Shown: positions 1 through 6,840, numbered from the stretch's first letter. The stretch is 12,697 nucleotides of DNA from Thermoanaerobaculales bacterium (GCA_029932545.1 JAOZPW010000051.1:1-12697); one strand, 5' to 3'. A program made the numbers and translations. The notes: a model not told the origin generated them from the letters alone.

Positions 1-38
1 AATCGACTTCTCCGAAAACTCTTGAAACCCGGCAACGA

Positions 39-55
39 TAACGGGCTCGGGCTCG
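39..55 (+). repeat. CGGGCT-type dispersed repeat copy
   Basis: The 17-mer TAACGGGCTCGGGCTCG recurs exactly, on the opposite strand, at 4278-4294. It holds two CGGGCT units. Its role is unknown; both copies are intergenic. An exact 17-mer repeat within 12.7 kb is not expected by chance, although the low complexity weakens the argument. Confidence 0.6.
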
Positions 56-90
56 AAGGAACGCGGACACGGGGGTCCGCCCGATACAGA

Positions 91-145
91 CCCTCTCCCC
101 CTCCCCCCCTCTCCCTTGCTCCCCCTCTCCCCTGCTCCCCCTCCC
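91..145 (+). repeat. Polypyrimidine (CT-rich) tract
   Basis: Fifty-five nearly pure C/T bases made of CTCCC and CCTGCTCCCC units. A 23-nt stretch (119-141) is repeated identically at 6856-6878, upstream of another + strand gene. Here it lies just before the leader of the sigma factor gene. It could be an upstream promoter element, a structured region, or a dispersed low-complexity repeat. Confidence 0.6.
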
Positions 146-148
146 AGA

Positions 149-168
149 TCGTGTAACCTGATACACGA
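149..168 (+). promoter_or_regulatory. 7-bp inverted repeat before the sigma factor ribosome binding site
   Basis: TCGTGTA (149-155) and TACACGA (162-168) are perfect reverse complements separated by six bases. The site ends seven bases before the Shine-Dalgarno AAAGGAG at 176-182. It may be an operator or a small leader hairpin. No clear ECF-type -35/-10 pair was found, so the promoter of this operon is not placed. Confidence 0.4.
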
Positions 169-187
169 CCCCCGCAAAGGAGTAGCT

Positions 188-760
188 GTGGCTCGAAAAG
201 ATGACGAACAGCAACTGGTCGATCTGATGACCAGCTACCAGCAGGGTGATGCCGAGGCTTTTACCGGCCTGTATCAGGCACTCAAGGCGCCTCTTCAGCG
301 CTATCTCTGGACCTTTGTCCGGAACACGACGACTGCGGAAGATCTCACCCAGGAGGCGTTCTTACAGATCCATCGGGCCCGTCATACCTACACGTCACCC
401 CGACCGGTTCGACCCTGGGTCTATGCGATCTCACGGTATGTCGCGCTGATGCACCTGAGATCAAAGAGACGTCGAAAGGAAAGCCTTGCGTTCGAGGATC
501 TTCCCGAGGTTCCTGTGCCACCCGAGATGGACCGCATCGGAGACGCAGCGACTGTATTCACTCTGATGGCCAAACTCCCGAAGCGTGGGCAGGAGGTCTT
601 GATGCTGCATCACCTGCTGGGTCTGAGTTTCCAGGAGGTTGGTGACATCCTGGGCGTGGCGCCCGGCACCGCCAAGGTCCGAGCCCACCGCGCCCTGAAA
701 GCACTGAAAGAAATGGTCACAGACGAAGGAGGATCCGATGTCGGCGCCACACGTTCCTGA
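188..760 (+). CDS. ECF-family RNA polymerase sigma factor
   Basis: A 190-residue sigma-70 family factor of the extracytoplasmic-function type, which directs RNA polymerase to stress promoters when not held by an anti-sigma factor. Region sigma-2 spans about residues 24-95 and includes AEDLTQEAFLQIHRA (50-64) and RPWVYAISR (75-83). Sigma-4 spans about 122-175, with helix-turn-helix LSFQEVGDILGVAPGTAKVR (146-165). The length is normal for the class. The GTG start at 188 is chosen because AAAGGAG lies at 176-182; the reading frame stays open to 116, but that part codes a proline-rich run from the pyrimidine tract and is unlikely to be translated. The gene overlaps the next one by 23 bp, so translational coupling to its anti-sigma factor is likely. 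The exact ECF subgroup is not resolved; an NrsF partner suggests a group related to Caulobacter SigF. Confidence 0.93.
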   Translation: MARKDDEQQLVDLMTSYQQGDAEAFTGLYQALKAPLQRYLWTFVRNTTTAEDLTQEAFLQIHRARHTYTSPRPVRPWVYAISRYVALMHLRSKRRRKESLAFEDLPEVPVPPEMDRIGDAATVFTLMAKLPKRGQEVLMLHHLLGLSFQEVGDILGVAPGTAKVRAHRALKALKEMVTDEGGSDVGATRS

Positions 761-1397
761 AGAGCTGATGAAGGCCGTCATGGACGACTTGCGGCCGATC
801 ACCCCTCTCGCGCCGGTTTGGCGGCGAACACTGTGTGCACTGGCGGTCTCGGCCCTGGTCTTTGCTGTGGCCGTGCTGGGCTTCGGTCTGCGATCCGATA
901 TTCAGAACATTCCCACTTGGCTGGGTTGGGGCAGCTCGGTCATCGAATTTCTCGCGGCTGCACTCCTGATCGGCTTGGCCCTGCGGGAGTCCATCCCCGG
1001 TCGCAGCATACCGCTGGGCAGTGCGCTGACGGCCCTGGTCGCCTGCATTACCTATCAACTGACAGTCGGCTACGTCACCTGGCGTTTCAGCTCAGGCGTC
1101 CCTTGGGAGGACAACCCCCTGGCCCATGGCATGGGTTGCATGATTTCGGATACAACGCTGGCCATCCCGACCCTCCTGGTCACCGTCTGGCTGATCATCA
1201 GGGCCTTCCCGACACGCGCATGGATGGCCGGCATGCTGGGCGGCGCTGGAGCGGCTATCGCTTCGGACGCCATCACCCATCTGCGATGTCCGGTCTCCGA
1301 CATGCGGCACGTCCTGCTTTGGCACACCGGCGCAGTCGTCTTGATCTCCGCAGCCGGGGCCCTGATTGGATTGGTCTGGGATCGTCGGAGGATTTGA
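738..1397 (+). CDS. NrsF-family (DUF1109) membrane anti-sigma factor
   Basis: A 219-residue inner-membrane protein with about six hydrophobic segments (near residues 31-51, 65-83, 93-112, 139-156, 160-178 and 191-214) and a short cytosolic N-terminus (1-30). This is the architecture of the NrsF/DUF1109 anti-sigma factors, which tether their sigma factor at the membrane and release it under oxidative or metal stress. The family signature is near the end: HLRCP (181-185) followed by HVLLWHTG (191-198). Cysteines are at 33, 103, 134 and 184; C134 (in HGMGC) and C184 match the positions of the cysteine pair that I recall as conserved and functional in the Caulobacter protein. The start at 738 follows AAGGAGG (726-732) and lies inside the sigma gene, as expected for a coupled pair. 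The assignment rests on topology, signature and gene order. Confidence 0.87.
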   Translation: MSAPHVPEELMKAVMDDLRPITPLAPVWRRTLCALAVSALVFAVAVLGFGLRSDIQNIPTWLGWGSSVIEFLAAALLIGLALRESIPGRSIPLGSALTALVACITYQLTVGYVTWRFSSGVPWEDNPLAHGMGCMISDTTLAIPTLLVTVWLIIRAFPTRAWMAGMLGGAGAAIASDAITHLRCPVSDMRHVLLWHTGAVVLISAAGALIGLVWDRRRI

Positions 1398-1407
1398 TCA
1401 ACTCCGC

Positions 1408-1413
1408 TATACT
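1408..1413 (+). promoter_or_regulatory. Candidate -10 element for the hybrid kinase gene
   Basis: TATACT differs from TATAAT at one base, is followed by GG, and lies 33 nt before the kinase start. No matching -35 box was found at 16-18 bp. The element fits a separate promoter for the kinase, in addition to possible read-through from the sigma operon. Confidence 0.35.
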
Positions 1414-1445
1414 GGCAAGGAACCCAGTCAGCGCAGGAGGTCCCA

Positions 1446-3062
1446 ATGGCTCCAGACAACGACACCGATCAAACCCGCCACATGGATAGCCTCAAGCGGC
1501 AATTCGACGAGTTGCAGCTGGAGTGTTCCCGATTGAAGAAACAGCAAAAGACCAACCCCTATCGCGAGTTGTTCGAACGATCGGCCGATGCGATCTTGAT
1601 CATCAAGGGTGGTCAGTTCGTCGATTGCAACCAGGCGACCGTCAACATGCTGCGTTTCGAAAGCTGCGACCAGGTCCTTCAGACCCACCCCTCCGAACTT
1701 TCGCCACCAACCCAGCCCGACGGCCGGGACTCGCGTGAAAAGGCTGACGAAATGATCGCGCTGGCATTCAAGCACGGCAATCACCGCTTTGAATGGGACC
1801 ACCGGCGCGCCGACGGCGAGGTTTTCCCGGTCGAAGTTCTGCTGACGGTGGCCGGAGACAATGACGAGAGAGTCCTCCACACGGTCTGGCGAGACATCAC
1901 CGAACGGAAACAATTGGAAGAGCAGCTTCTCCAATCCCAGAAGATGGAGGCGGTCGGACAACTGGCCGGAGGCATCGCTCACGATTTCAACAACCTCCTG
2001 GTCGCCATCATCGGCCACAGTGACCTCCTGGAATCGGGACTCGATGATCGAATGGACCTCCTCGCGCGCGTTCACCAGATTCAGCATGCGGCAACGCGAG
2101 CAGCGGGCCTGGTGCGTCAATTACTGGCCTTTTCGAGAAAACAAAGGGTCCATCAGCGGGTCGTTGACCTCAATGCCATTTTGGTCGATCTTGAACAACT
2201 CTTGAACCGCCTGATCGGCGAAGACATCCGAATGACTGTCGTTCCCGCCGATCAGATCATGCCCGTCAAGGTCGATCCCGGTCAGATGGAACAGGTGATC
2301 GTCAACCTGGTGACCAACGCTCGCGACGCGATGCCCGAGGGCGGCACCATTGATGTGACGATCGAACCCGTCATTCTGACCGAGATGCCGCAAGGGGCCT
2401 CCCTGCCGATCGAACCGGGGCACTTCGCCCTGCTGTCGGTCCGAGACACGGGCGCCGGGATGCACGAGGAAACGATCAGCCGTGCCTTCGAGCCCTTTTA
2501 TACGACCAAAGAAGTCGGTCAAGGCACCGGCCTCGGGCTCTCAACGGTTTACGGCATTGTCCGTCAAGACCATGGCACCGTGACCATCTCCAGCCGGCCG
2601 AATCAGGGAACCACCATCAAGATCTTTCTCCCAATCTCGGCCGGCCAACTGTCGGTTGCCGAGAGTACCTCTCACACCAGAGCACCAGGGGGCAGTGAGA
2701 CAATCTTGGTCGTCGAGGATGAAGAGACAGTTGCCTCACTGGTGACAAACGTCCTCGAAGCCAACGGCTACACCGTGCTCAACGCCGTGGACGGATTGGA
2801 TGCCCTCGGAGTCTGGGAGCTGAACGACGGACCGATCGACCTGGTTTTGACCGACGTCGTCATGCCCAACATGGGAGGAGTTGAGTTGGTTCAGGAACTC
2901 AAGGAAGGCGGCTTCGTCCCCAAGATCCTTTTCATGTCGGGCTATACGAACCTGGCGCCCGACCGTCTGGAACGCCTCGACGAGAAGGTCGTACTGATAG
3001 AGAAACCCTTCAGTCCGAACCAGTTGATCGAACGAATCCGAGAGATTTTGAACGGTTGTTAG
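1446..3062 (+). CDS. Cytosolic PAS hybrid histidine kinase with receiver domain
   Basis: A 538-residue sensor kinase that autophosphorylates on histidine and passes the phosphate to its own receiver. It has a short N-terminal coil (about 10-36), a PAS domain (about 38-155, ending in the typical WRDITERK), a HisKA dimerisation helix with GGIAHDFNN and phospho-acceptor H179, and an HATPase_c domain with N-box N287/N291, G1 motif DTGAGM (334-339) and G2 GTGLGL (360-365). After a linker comes a receiver (about 418-535) with acidic pair E424/D425, phospho-acceptor D470, S498 and K520, all intact. There is no membrane segment, so it senses an internal signal through PAS. The start has CAGGAGG at 1434-1440. 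It begins 48 nt after the anti-sigma gene and could share its operon. The downstream phosphotransfer partner is not in view. Confidence 0.95.
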   Translation: MAPDNDTDQTRHMDSLKRQFDELQLECSRLKKQQKTNPYRELFERSADAILIIKGGQFVDCNQATVNMLRFESCDQVLQTHPSELSPPTQPDGRDSREKADEMIALAFKHGNHRFEWDHRRADGEVFPVEVLLTVAGDNDERVLHTVWRDITERKQLEEQLLQSQKMEAVGQLAGGIAHDFNNLLVAIIGHSDLLESGLDDRMDLLARVHQIQHAATRAAGLVRQLLAFSRKQRVHQRVVDLNAILVDLEQLLNRLIGEDIRMTVVPADQIMPVKVDPGQMEQVIVNLVTNARDAMPEGGTIDVTIEPVILTEMPQGASLPIEPGHFALLSVRDTGAGMHEETISRAFEPFYTTKEVGQGTGLGLSTVYGIVRQDHGTVTISSRPNQGTTIKIFLPISAGQLSVAESTSHTRAPGGSETILVVEDEETVASLVTNVLEANGYTVLNAVDGLDALGVWELNDGPIDLVLTDVVMPNMGGVELVQELKEGGFVPKILFMSGYTNLAPDRLERLDEKVVLIEKPFSPNQLIERIREILNGC

Positions 3063-3115
3063 GCACTAACCCTCAAACTGCTTCGAAGGTCGAAGCAGAA
3101 CCTGAGGGCAAGTGC
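3063..3115. terminator. Nested three-part hairpin after the kinase gene
   Basis: Three consecutive perfect stems share one axis: GCACT (3063-3067) with AGTGC (3111-3115), CCCTCA (3070-3075) with TGAGGG (3103-3108), and CTGCTTCGA (3078-3086) with TCGAAGCAG (3090-3098), closing on a 3-nt loop. It begins directly after the kinase stop codon and lies between convergent genes, so it could end transcription from both sides. No T-run follows on either strand, so it is not a standard intrinsic terminator; RNA 3'-end protection is also possible. Confidence 0.6.
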
Positions 3116-3136
3116 GCTCTCAGCTCTCAGCCCACG
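3116..3136 (+). repeat. Heptanucleotide repeat (GCTCTCA type)
   Basis: GCTCTCA occurs twice in tandem (3116-3122, 3123-3129), followed by the degenerate GCCCACG. It differs by one base per unit from the GCTATCA repeats at 7486-7513 and, like them, is downstream of a + strand gene in the coding orientation. Confidence 0.45.
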
Positions 3137-3194
3137 CCCCTTCGGCCTGACGTCCGATCCTCTAGCCCGTACTTCTCACCAGTGTCCGGCTGAA

Positions 3195-3229
3195 AGCTGA
3201 TAGCTGATAGCTAATAGCTAATATCCGAT
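3195..3229 (-). repeat. Heptanucleotide repeat at the oxidoreductase stop codon
   Basis: On the + strand the units are AGCTGAT, AGCTGAT, AGCTAAT, AGCTAAT and a degenerate ATCCGAT. Read on the minus strand, this is an ATCAGCT/ATTAGCT array that supplies the stop codon (TAG at 3220-3218) of the oxidoreductase gene and continues past it. TAGCT/AGCTA arms allow small hairpins. The same unit follows the gene that ends at 7481. Confidence 0.7.
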
Positions 3230-4228
3230 ACACACCTTCCCAAAATGCGCACCTGATGCCATGTAGGCGAACGCCTCCGGGACATCGTCGAAGTCGAAGA
3301 CACGGTCGATCACCGGCTTGAGTTCATGGCCCTCGATGGCCCGATTCATGCGCTCAAAACCCTCCCGGGAACCGACCAGAATCCCCTGGAGTTTCAGGTG
3401 TTGCATCAACAACGGAATGATGTTGAACTCCGACGAGATTCCGGAGAGCACGCCGATCACCGAGATCGTACCACCGACGGCGGCCGCCTTCAGAGACTGG
3501 GCCAGCGTGCCCGCCCCTCCGACCTCGACGATGTGATCGACACCACGGCCGTCGGTCATACGGCGGACAGTCTTGCCCCACTGGGGATCGTCGGCGTAGT
3601 TGACGGTGGCCCAGGCGCCCATGGAACGGAGCCGATCGAGTTTGGCATCGTTCGAGGAGGTGGCAATCACGCGGGCGCCCAGCACCAAGGCAAACTGAAG
3701 GGCAAAGATCGAAACGCCGCCGGTTCCCTGGACGAGCACCGTATCGCCTGCCGACACGTCGCCCAACTCCGCCATGGCACTCCAGGCGGTCAGGGCGGCA
3801 CAGGGCAGCGTGGCGCCCTCGACATCACTGAGGTCTTTCGGTAACGGAATAACACCTTCAGCATCGAGGACCATCATTTCGGATAACGTCCCGTCAATAG
3901 GTCCACCAAGCGTTCCGCTGAGTTTTTCGGCCGTCGGCCTTCCGCTGATCCAGGTCTGGGAGAAGACCGTTGCAACCCGGTCGCCCACACCGACCCGCTG
4001 GACGCCCTCTCCTACGGCAACCACCTCTCCGACACCGTCGGAGCAGGGTACCAACGGGAGGGGCTGCCTGGGATTGTAGTGACCTCGGACCATCATAAGA
4101 TCACGGTAGTTCAAGGACACAGCCTTCATTCGCACAAGGACCTGACCATGACCTGGCGCCGGATCCGTTCTCTCCACACATTTCAGATTCTCCATCCCGA
4201 ACGAACCCTGAATCTCGTATGCCTTCAT
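3218..4228 (-). CDS. Zinc-independent MDR-family NAD(P)H oxidoreductase (quinone reductase-like)
   Basis: A 336-residue medium-chain dehydrogenase/reductase. The N-terminal GroES-like domain (about 1-125) carries the family segment VSLNYRDLMMVRG (37-49) and P61-C-S-D-G-V-G-E-V (61-69). The Rossmann domain (about 130-265) has VQGTGGVS (166-173) for the dinucleotide and GADH-like YADDP. The zinc-ligand GHE motif of true alcohol dehydrogenases is absent, so it is expected to reduce a quinone, enone or similar carbonyl with NAD(P)H in the cytosol; the substrate cannot be told. The ATG at 4228 is preferred because GGGAGG lies four bases upstream; a TTG at 4240 would include that ribosome site and is rejected. 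It stands alone, convergent with the kinase. The last codons run into a heptanucleotide repeat. Confidence 0.9.
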   Translation of the reverse strand: MKAYEIQGSFGMENLKCVERTDPAPGHGQVLVRMKAVSLNYRDLMMVRGHYNPRQPLPLVPCSDGVGEVVAVGEGVQRVGVGDRVATVFSQTWISGRPTAEKLSGTLGGPIDGTLSEMMVLDAEGVIPLPKDLSDVEGATLPCAALTAWSAMAELGDVSAGDTVLVQGTGGVSIFALQFALVLGARVIATSSNDAKLDRLRSMGAWATVNYADDPQWGKTVRRMTDGRGVDHIVEVGGAGTLAQSLKAAAVGGTISVIGVLSGISSEFNIIPLLMQHLKLQGILVGSREGFERMNRAIEGHELKPVIDRVFDFDDVPEAFAYMASGAHFGKVCIGY

Positions 4229-4232
4229 GATG

Positions 4233-4253
4233 CCTCCCAATATTGGTATTCTA
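4233..4253 (-). promoter_or_regulatory. Candidate -10 box, palindrome and ribosome binding site of the oxidoreductase gene
   Basis: On the minus strand TAGAAT (4253-4248) is followed by the perfect 10-bp palindrome CCAATATTGG (4246-4237), which overlaps the Shine-Dalgarno GGGAGG (4238-4233). If TAGAAT is a -10 box, the palindrome covers the transcription start and could be an operator. No convincing -35 box was found. Confidence 0.35.
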
Positions 4254-4275
4254 CCGCGCCTGCCCTAAAGGGGTT

Positions 4276-4418
4276 CCCGAGCCCGAGCCCGTTACCCTTA
4301 CCGACTTCCTTCGGGTTCAACTCCAACCGAATGATCCACAGGCGCGGTTGCCTGGGTCCGCCTTCACGGGGTCGTGACAGACACATATCGGTAACGAAAA
4401 CGGTAGCGAGGGCTCGGG
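4276..4418. repeat. Inverted repeat pair of CGGGCT/GGTAACG type
   Basis: CCCGAGCCC (4276-4284) pairs with GGGCTCGGG (4410-4418), and CGTTACC (4290-4296) pairs with GGTAACG (4390-4396), giving two collinear perfect stems around about 93 bases. The left arm also matches 39-55 over 17 bases. It may be two copies of a dispersed repeat in opposite orientation, or a degenerate palindromic element. No coding potential was seen inside. Confidence 0.45.
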
Positions 4419-4519
4419 TTAAGGCACACCGATTCCTCTTGATTCCGACTGTGCTGCAGAGCTAACGGCTCAACCGCTAATCGGTTACAGCTGCCCGCCG
4501 GGCCGGCCTGTCACATTTT

Positions 4520-4561
4520 GGTTCCGGCTCCTCCGGGTTCGTCGTTGATCGTTTATGATGG
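4520..4561 (+). promoter_or_regulatory. Element shared with the large palindrome, with candidate -10 box
   Basis: GGTTCCGGCTCC (4520-4531) matches one arm of the 10889-10949 palindrome exactly (minus strand). GGGTT (4535-4539) follows at the same spacing, and TTATGATGG (4553-4561) resembles the arm's TTATGGTGG, but after 13 rather than 2 intervening bases. TATGAT (4554-4559) could be a -10 box about 60 bp before the HD-GYP gene. Confidence 0.4.
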
Positions 4562-4618
4562 ACTGAGGAAACTCCTGACACGGCAAACAAGAGCGGCTCC
4601 TTTGGCCTCTCATGAGAA

Positions 4619-6802
4619 ATGGCAACAATGAGTCAAGGCAAATATCCAGCCCGCAACGTCGACGACACTTCCCTGGAAATTGGGGTGACCTCGTCCCCGG
4701 TAAGGGCAGCGTCCGCCAAATCTGGAAATAGCGTTGCCGGAGAGATCCTAATAACCTTGGCCAAGGTCAACCGGGTGGTCCTTCGAGAAAACGACCGTGT
4801 GACGATGTTGGACGCCGTTTGCAAGATCTTGATCGAGCATAGAGATTACATCTACGCCTGGGTCGGCCTCATTGGGCAGATATCCGAAAAGGTGACCCTG
4901 GCCGCCGCCTCCGGCCCCACTTGCCCCTTTATGAACAGTTTTTCCCTTTCTCCGGACGACTCCTCTCGCCGTGGGCCTGAGTGCGCCATTGAAGCCATCA
5001 GGAAGGGCATCCCATTCCTGATTGACGGCACCGAAGACGAGGAGCCCTGCCCCGAATGCCCTACCCGCCGGGAATACCCCCATCGAACTACGCTGGCAAT
5101 ACCTTTGATACGGGACCGTAAGTCCTACGGCGTTTTTGTCGTTCACGCGACCGGCCCCGGTATCTTCGATCAACAGGAGCAGGCACTGCTGACAGATCTT
5201 GGCGATAACATCTCCTACGCTCTGGAAAAGCTGGAAGCAGACGAGCAGCGCAAGAACCACCTCGAAGAGGTCATGCTCCTCAACGAGATCACCAGGGTTA
5301 CGCTGGAGTCGACGGCGATCACCGAAGCATTGCCCCATCTGGCCGTGCAACTTCAAGGGGCACTCAACGCGGACAGGTGTGATCTCGCTCTGTGGAGTGA
5401 TCAACGTCAAGAGATCACATCGGTTGCTTCGACCGGCTCAGGGACAACCACCGACCCTGTTGCTTGTCCCCTGTCCGAGGGGGTTGCAGCTGTATTGGTC
5501 GCCAACCGACCGGTCCCCTGTGGCCCGGGTTGTGTGCCGATCCGAGCTCCGGTTCCATCCGGCCCCTTCATCATGGGAATGCCCCTGGTCGCTCACGGCG
5601 ATCCCCTGGGTGCGGCTTTTGTTACGTTTGAAGATGAACGCCCCTGTATGCAATGCGATCTCAATCGCGCCCGGATGATTGCCGGCCACATCGCCCTGGC
5701 CATTACCCACACAAAGACAGTCGAGGCCAACACCAAGAGAATCCAAGCTCTTCTCGCCTTGCACGAAACCAGTGTCGATCTCGCAGGCCACCATGACATC
5801 AAGGGGCTCTTGAGAGCCATCGTCGTTCGCGCCGGAAAACTCGTCGGAACCGACATGGGCGGCCTGTACCTGACGGTCCCCAACGGACTGCAAATGGTTG
5901 TTGCACGGGGCGTATTGGAGCCCTTCGTCGATCGAGTCCTGCCGCAGGGAGAAGGCGCCAGCGGCCAAGCGGTTCTCAGTCGAAAGGCAATCCTGATCGA
6001 TGACTACGCCACCTGGGAGGGCAGGTCACCGATGTACGCAGACATTCGGGTCGGAGCGGTGATCGCCGCCCCACTCCTGTGGAAGGACAAGGTTCTCGGC
6101 GCCTTCCACGTTGAGCACCCATCGGCCAACGTCTTCGGTCCCGATGATATCGAGATCGTCTCCCTCTTTGCGGAACAAGCGGCGGTCGCCATCGCCAACG
6201 CAAGGTTGATCTACAACACCGAAACCGCCCGAAAAGAATTGGAACTTGGATACACGGCAACCCTCGAGGGGTGGGTCAGGGCCCTTGATCTCAGGGATCA
6301 AGAGACCGAGGGACATACACAAAGGGTCACGGACCTCACCGTTGAATTGGCACGCCGATTGAACGTCGCCGAAGACCAGTTGGAGCCGATCAGAAGAGGC
6401 GCCCTCCTTCATGACATCGGTAAGATTGGAATCCCGGATGCCATTCTTCGCAAGCCCGGGCCCTTGACCGAAGACGAGTGGAAGATCATGCGCCGCCACC
6501 CACAAATGGCCTGGGACATGCTTTCACCGATCGAATACCTGAGAACGGCCCTGGCCATTCCCTATGGCCATCACGAGCGCTGGAACGGTTCAGGCTACCC
6601 ACTGGGCACAAAGGAACGTCAGATACCACTGGCCGCAAGGATTTTTGCCGTCGTCGATGTCTATGACGCCTTGAGATCGGATCGACCCTATCGGAGGGGA
6701 TGGCCCGAAGAGCGGGTCATTGACTACATCAAGGATCACAACGGGACATCCTTCGATCCGGAGATCGCCGAGGCGTTTTTGGCAATGGTATCGGAGCAAT
6801 GA
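4619..6802 (+). CDS. Triple-GAF HD-GYP protein, probable cyclic-di-GMP phosphodiesterase
   Basis: A 727-residue cytosolic protein. Three GAF-type sensory domains lie at about 42-205, 218-368 and 375-533, followed by an HD-GYP domain (about 540-722) that in this family hydrolyses cyclic-di-GMP. Metal and signature residues are present: H566, H598-D599 with K602 (HDIGKIGIPD), H627, H651-H652-E653, the GYP signature as GSGYP (657-661), and D680. The third GAF is canonical (PQGEG.SG, APL, GAFHVEH). The first two are rich in cysteine: all 11 cysteines of the protein fall between residues 68 and 346, including CPECP (144-148), CGPGC (301-305) and CMQC (343-346), which suggests metal binding or redox sensing. 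There is no signal peptide or membrane segment. The start is uncertain: no strong Shine-Dalgarno precedes 4619, and an ATG at 4628 is an alternative. The gene is alone, with no diguanylate cyclase nearby. Confidence 0.92.
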   Translation: MATMSQGKYPARNVDDTSLEIGVTSSPVRAASAKSGNSVAGEILITLAKVNRVVLRENDRVTMLDAVCKILIEHRDYIYAWVGLIGQISEKVTLAAASGPTCPFMNSFSLSPDDSSRRGPECAIEAIRKGIPFLIDGTEDEEPCPECPTRREYPHRTTLAIPLIRDRKSYGVFVVHATGPGIFDQQEQALLTDLGDNISYALEKLEADEQRKNHLEEVMLLNEITRVTLESTAITEALPHLAVQLQGALNADRCDLALWSDQRQEITSVASTGSGTTTDPVACPLSEGVAAVLVANRPVPCGPGCVPIRAPVPSGPFIMGMPLVAHGDPLGAAFVTFEDERPCMQCDLNRARMIAGHIALAITHTKTVEANTKRIQALLALHETSVDLAGHHDIKGLLRAIVVRAGKLVGTDMGGLYLTVPNGLQMVVARGVLEPFVDRVLPQGEGASGQAVLSRKAILIDDYATWEGRSPMYADIRVGAVIAAPLLWKDKVLGAFHVEHPSANVFGPDDIEIVSLFAEQAAVAIANARLIYNTETARKELELGYTATLEGWVRALDLRDQETEGHTQRVTDLTVELARRLNVAEDQLEPIRRGALLHDIGKIGIPDAILRKPGPLTEDEWKIMRRHPQMAWDMLSPIEYLRTALAIPYGHHERWNGSGYPLGTKERQIPLAARIFAVVDVYDALRSDRPYRRGWPEERVIDYIKDHNGTSFDPEIAEAFLAMVSEQ

Positions 6803-6817
6803 GATTAGATGCTTGAT

Positions 6818-6840
6818 ACTCGAAACTGGAAACTAGGAAA
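6818..6840 (+). repeat. Heptanucleotide repeat (ACTSGAA type)
   Basis: ACTCGAA, ACTGGAA and ACTAGGAAA follow each other in tandem starting 16 nt after the HD-GYP stop codon. The unit is unlike the AGCTATC repeats but has the same 7-nt period and the same position after a stop codon. Confidence 0.45.

Larger units (their letters stand above)
4241..4618. other. Gene-free 378-bp spacer between divergent genes
   Basis: This separates the oxidoreductase (-) from the HD-GYP gene (+). No credible coding frame was found; the + frame that runs through 4079-4465 is mostly the antisense of the oxidoreductase. The spacer contains an inverted CGGGCT-type repeat pair (4276-4418), a 5-bp stem AACCG/CGGTT (4472-4476 and 4482-4486), a GC-rich patch CCGCCGGGCCGGC near 4496-4508, and a copy of the element found in the large palindrome at 10889-10949 (4520-4561). 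Confidence 0.6.

Noticed and set aside
116..187. N-terminal extension of the sigma factor to an ATG at 116
   Set aside because: It would code a proline-rich run from the pyrimidine tract and ignore the well-placed AAAGGAG before the GTG at 188.
1428..2120. 230-codon minus frame inside the hybrid kinase gene
   Set aside because: Antisense to PAS and HisKA domains that are clearly coding on the + strand.
4079..4465. Open + strand frame of 128 codons upstream of the HD-GYP gene
   Set aside because: Its first part is antisense to the oxidoreductase and the rest crosses low-complexity repeats; no ribosome site and no protein-like pattern.
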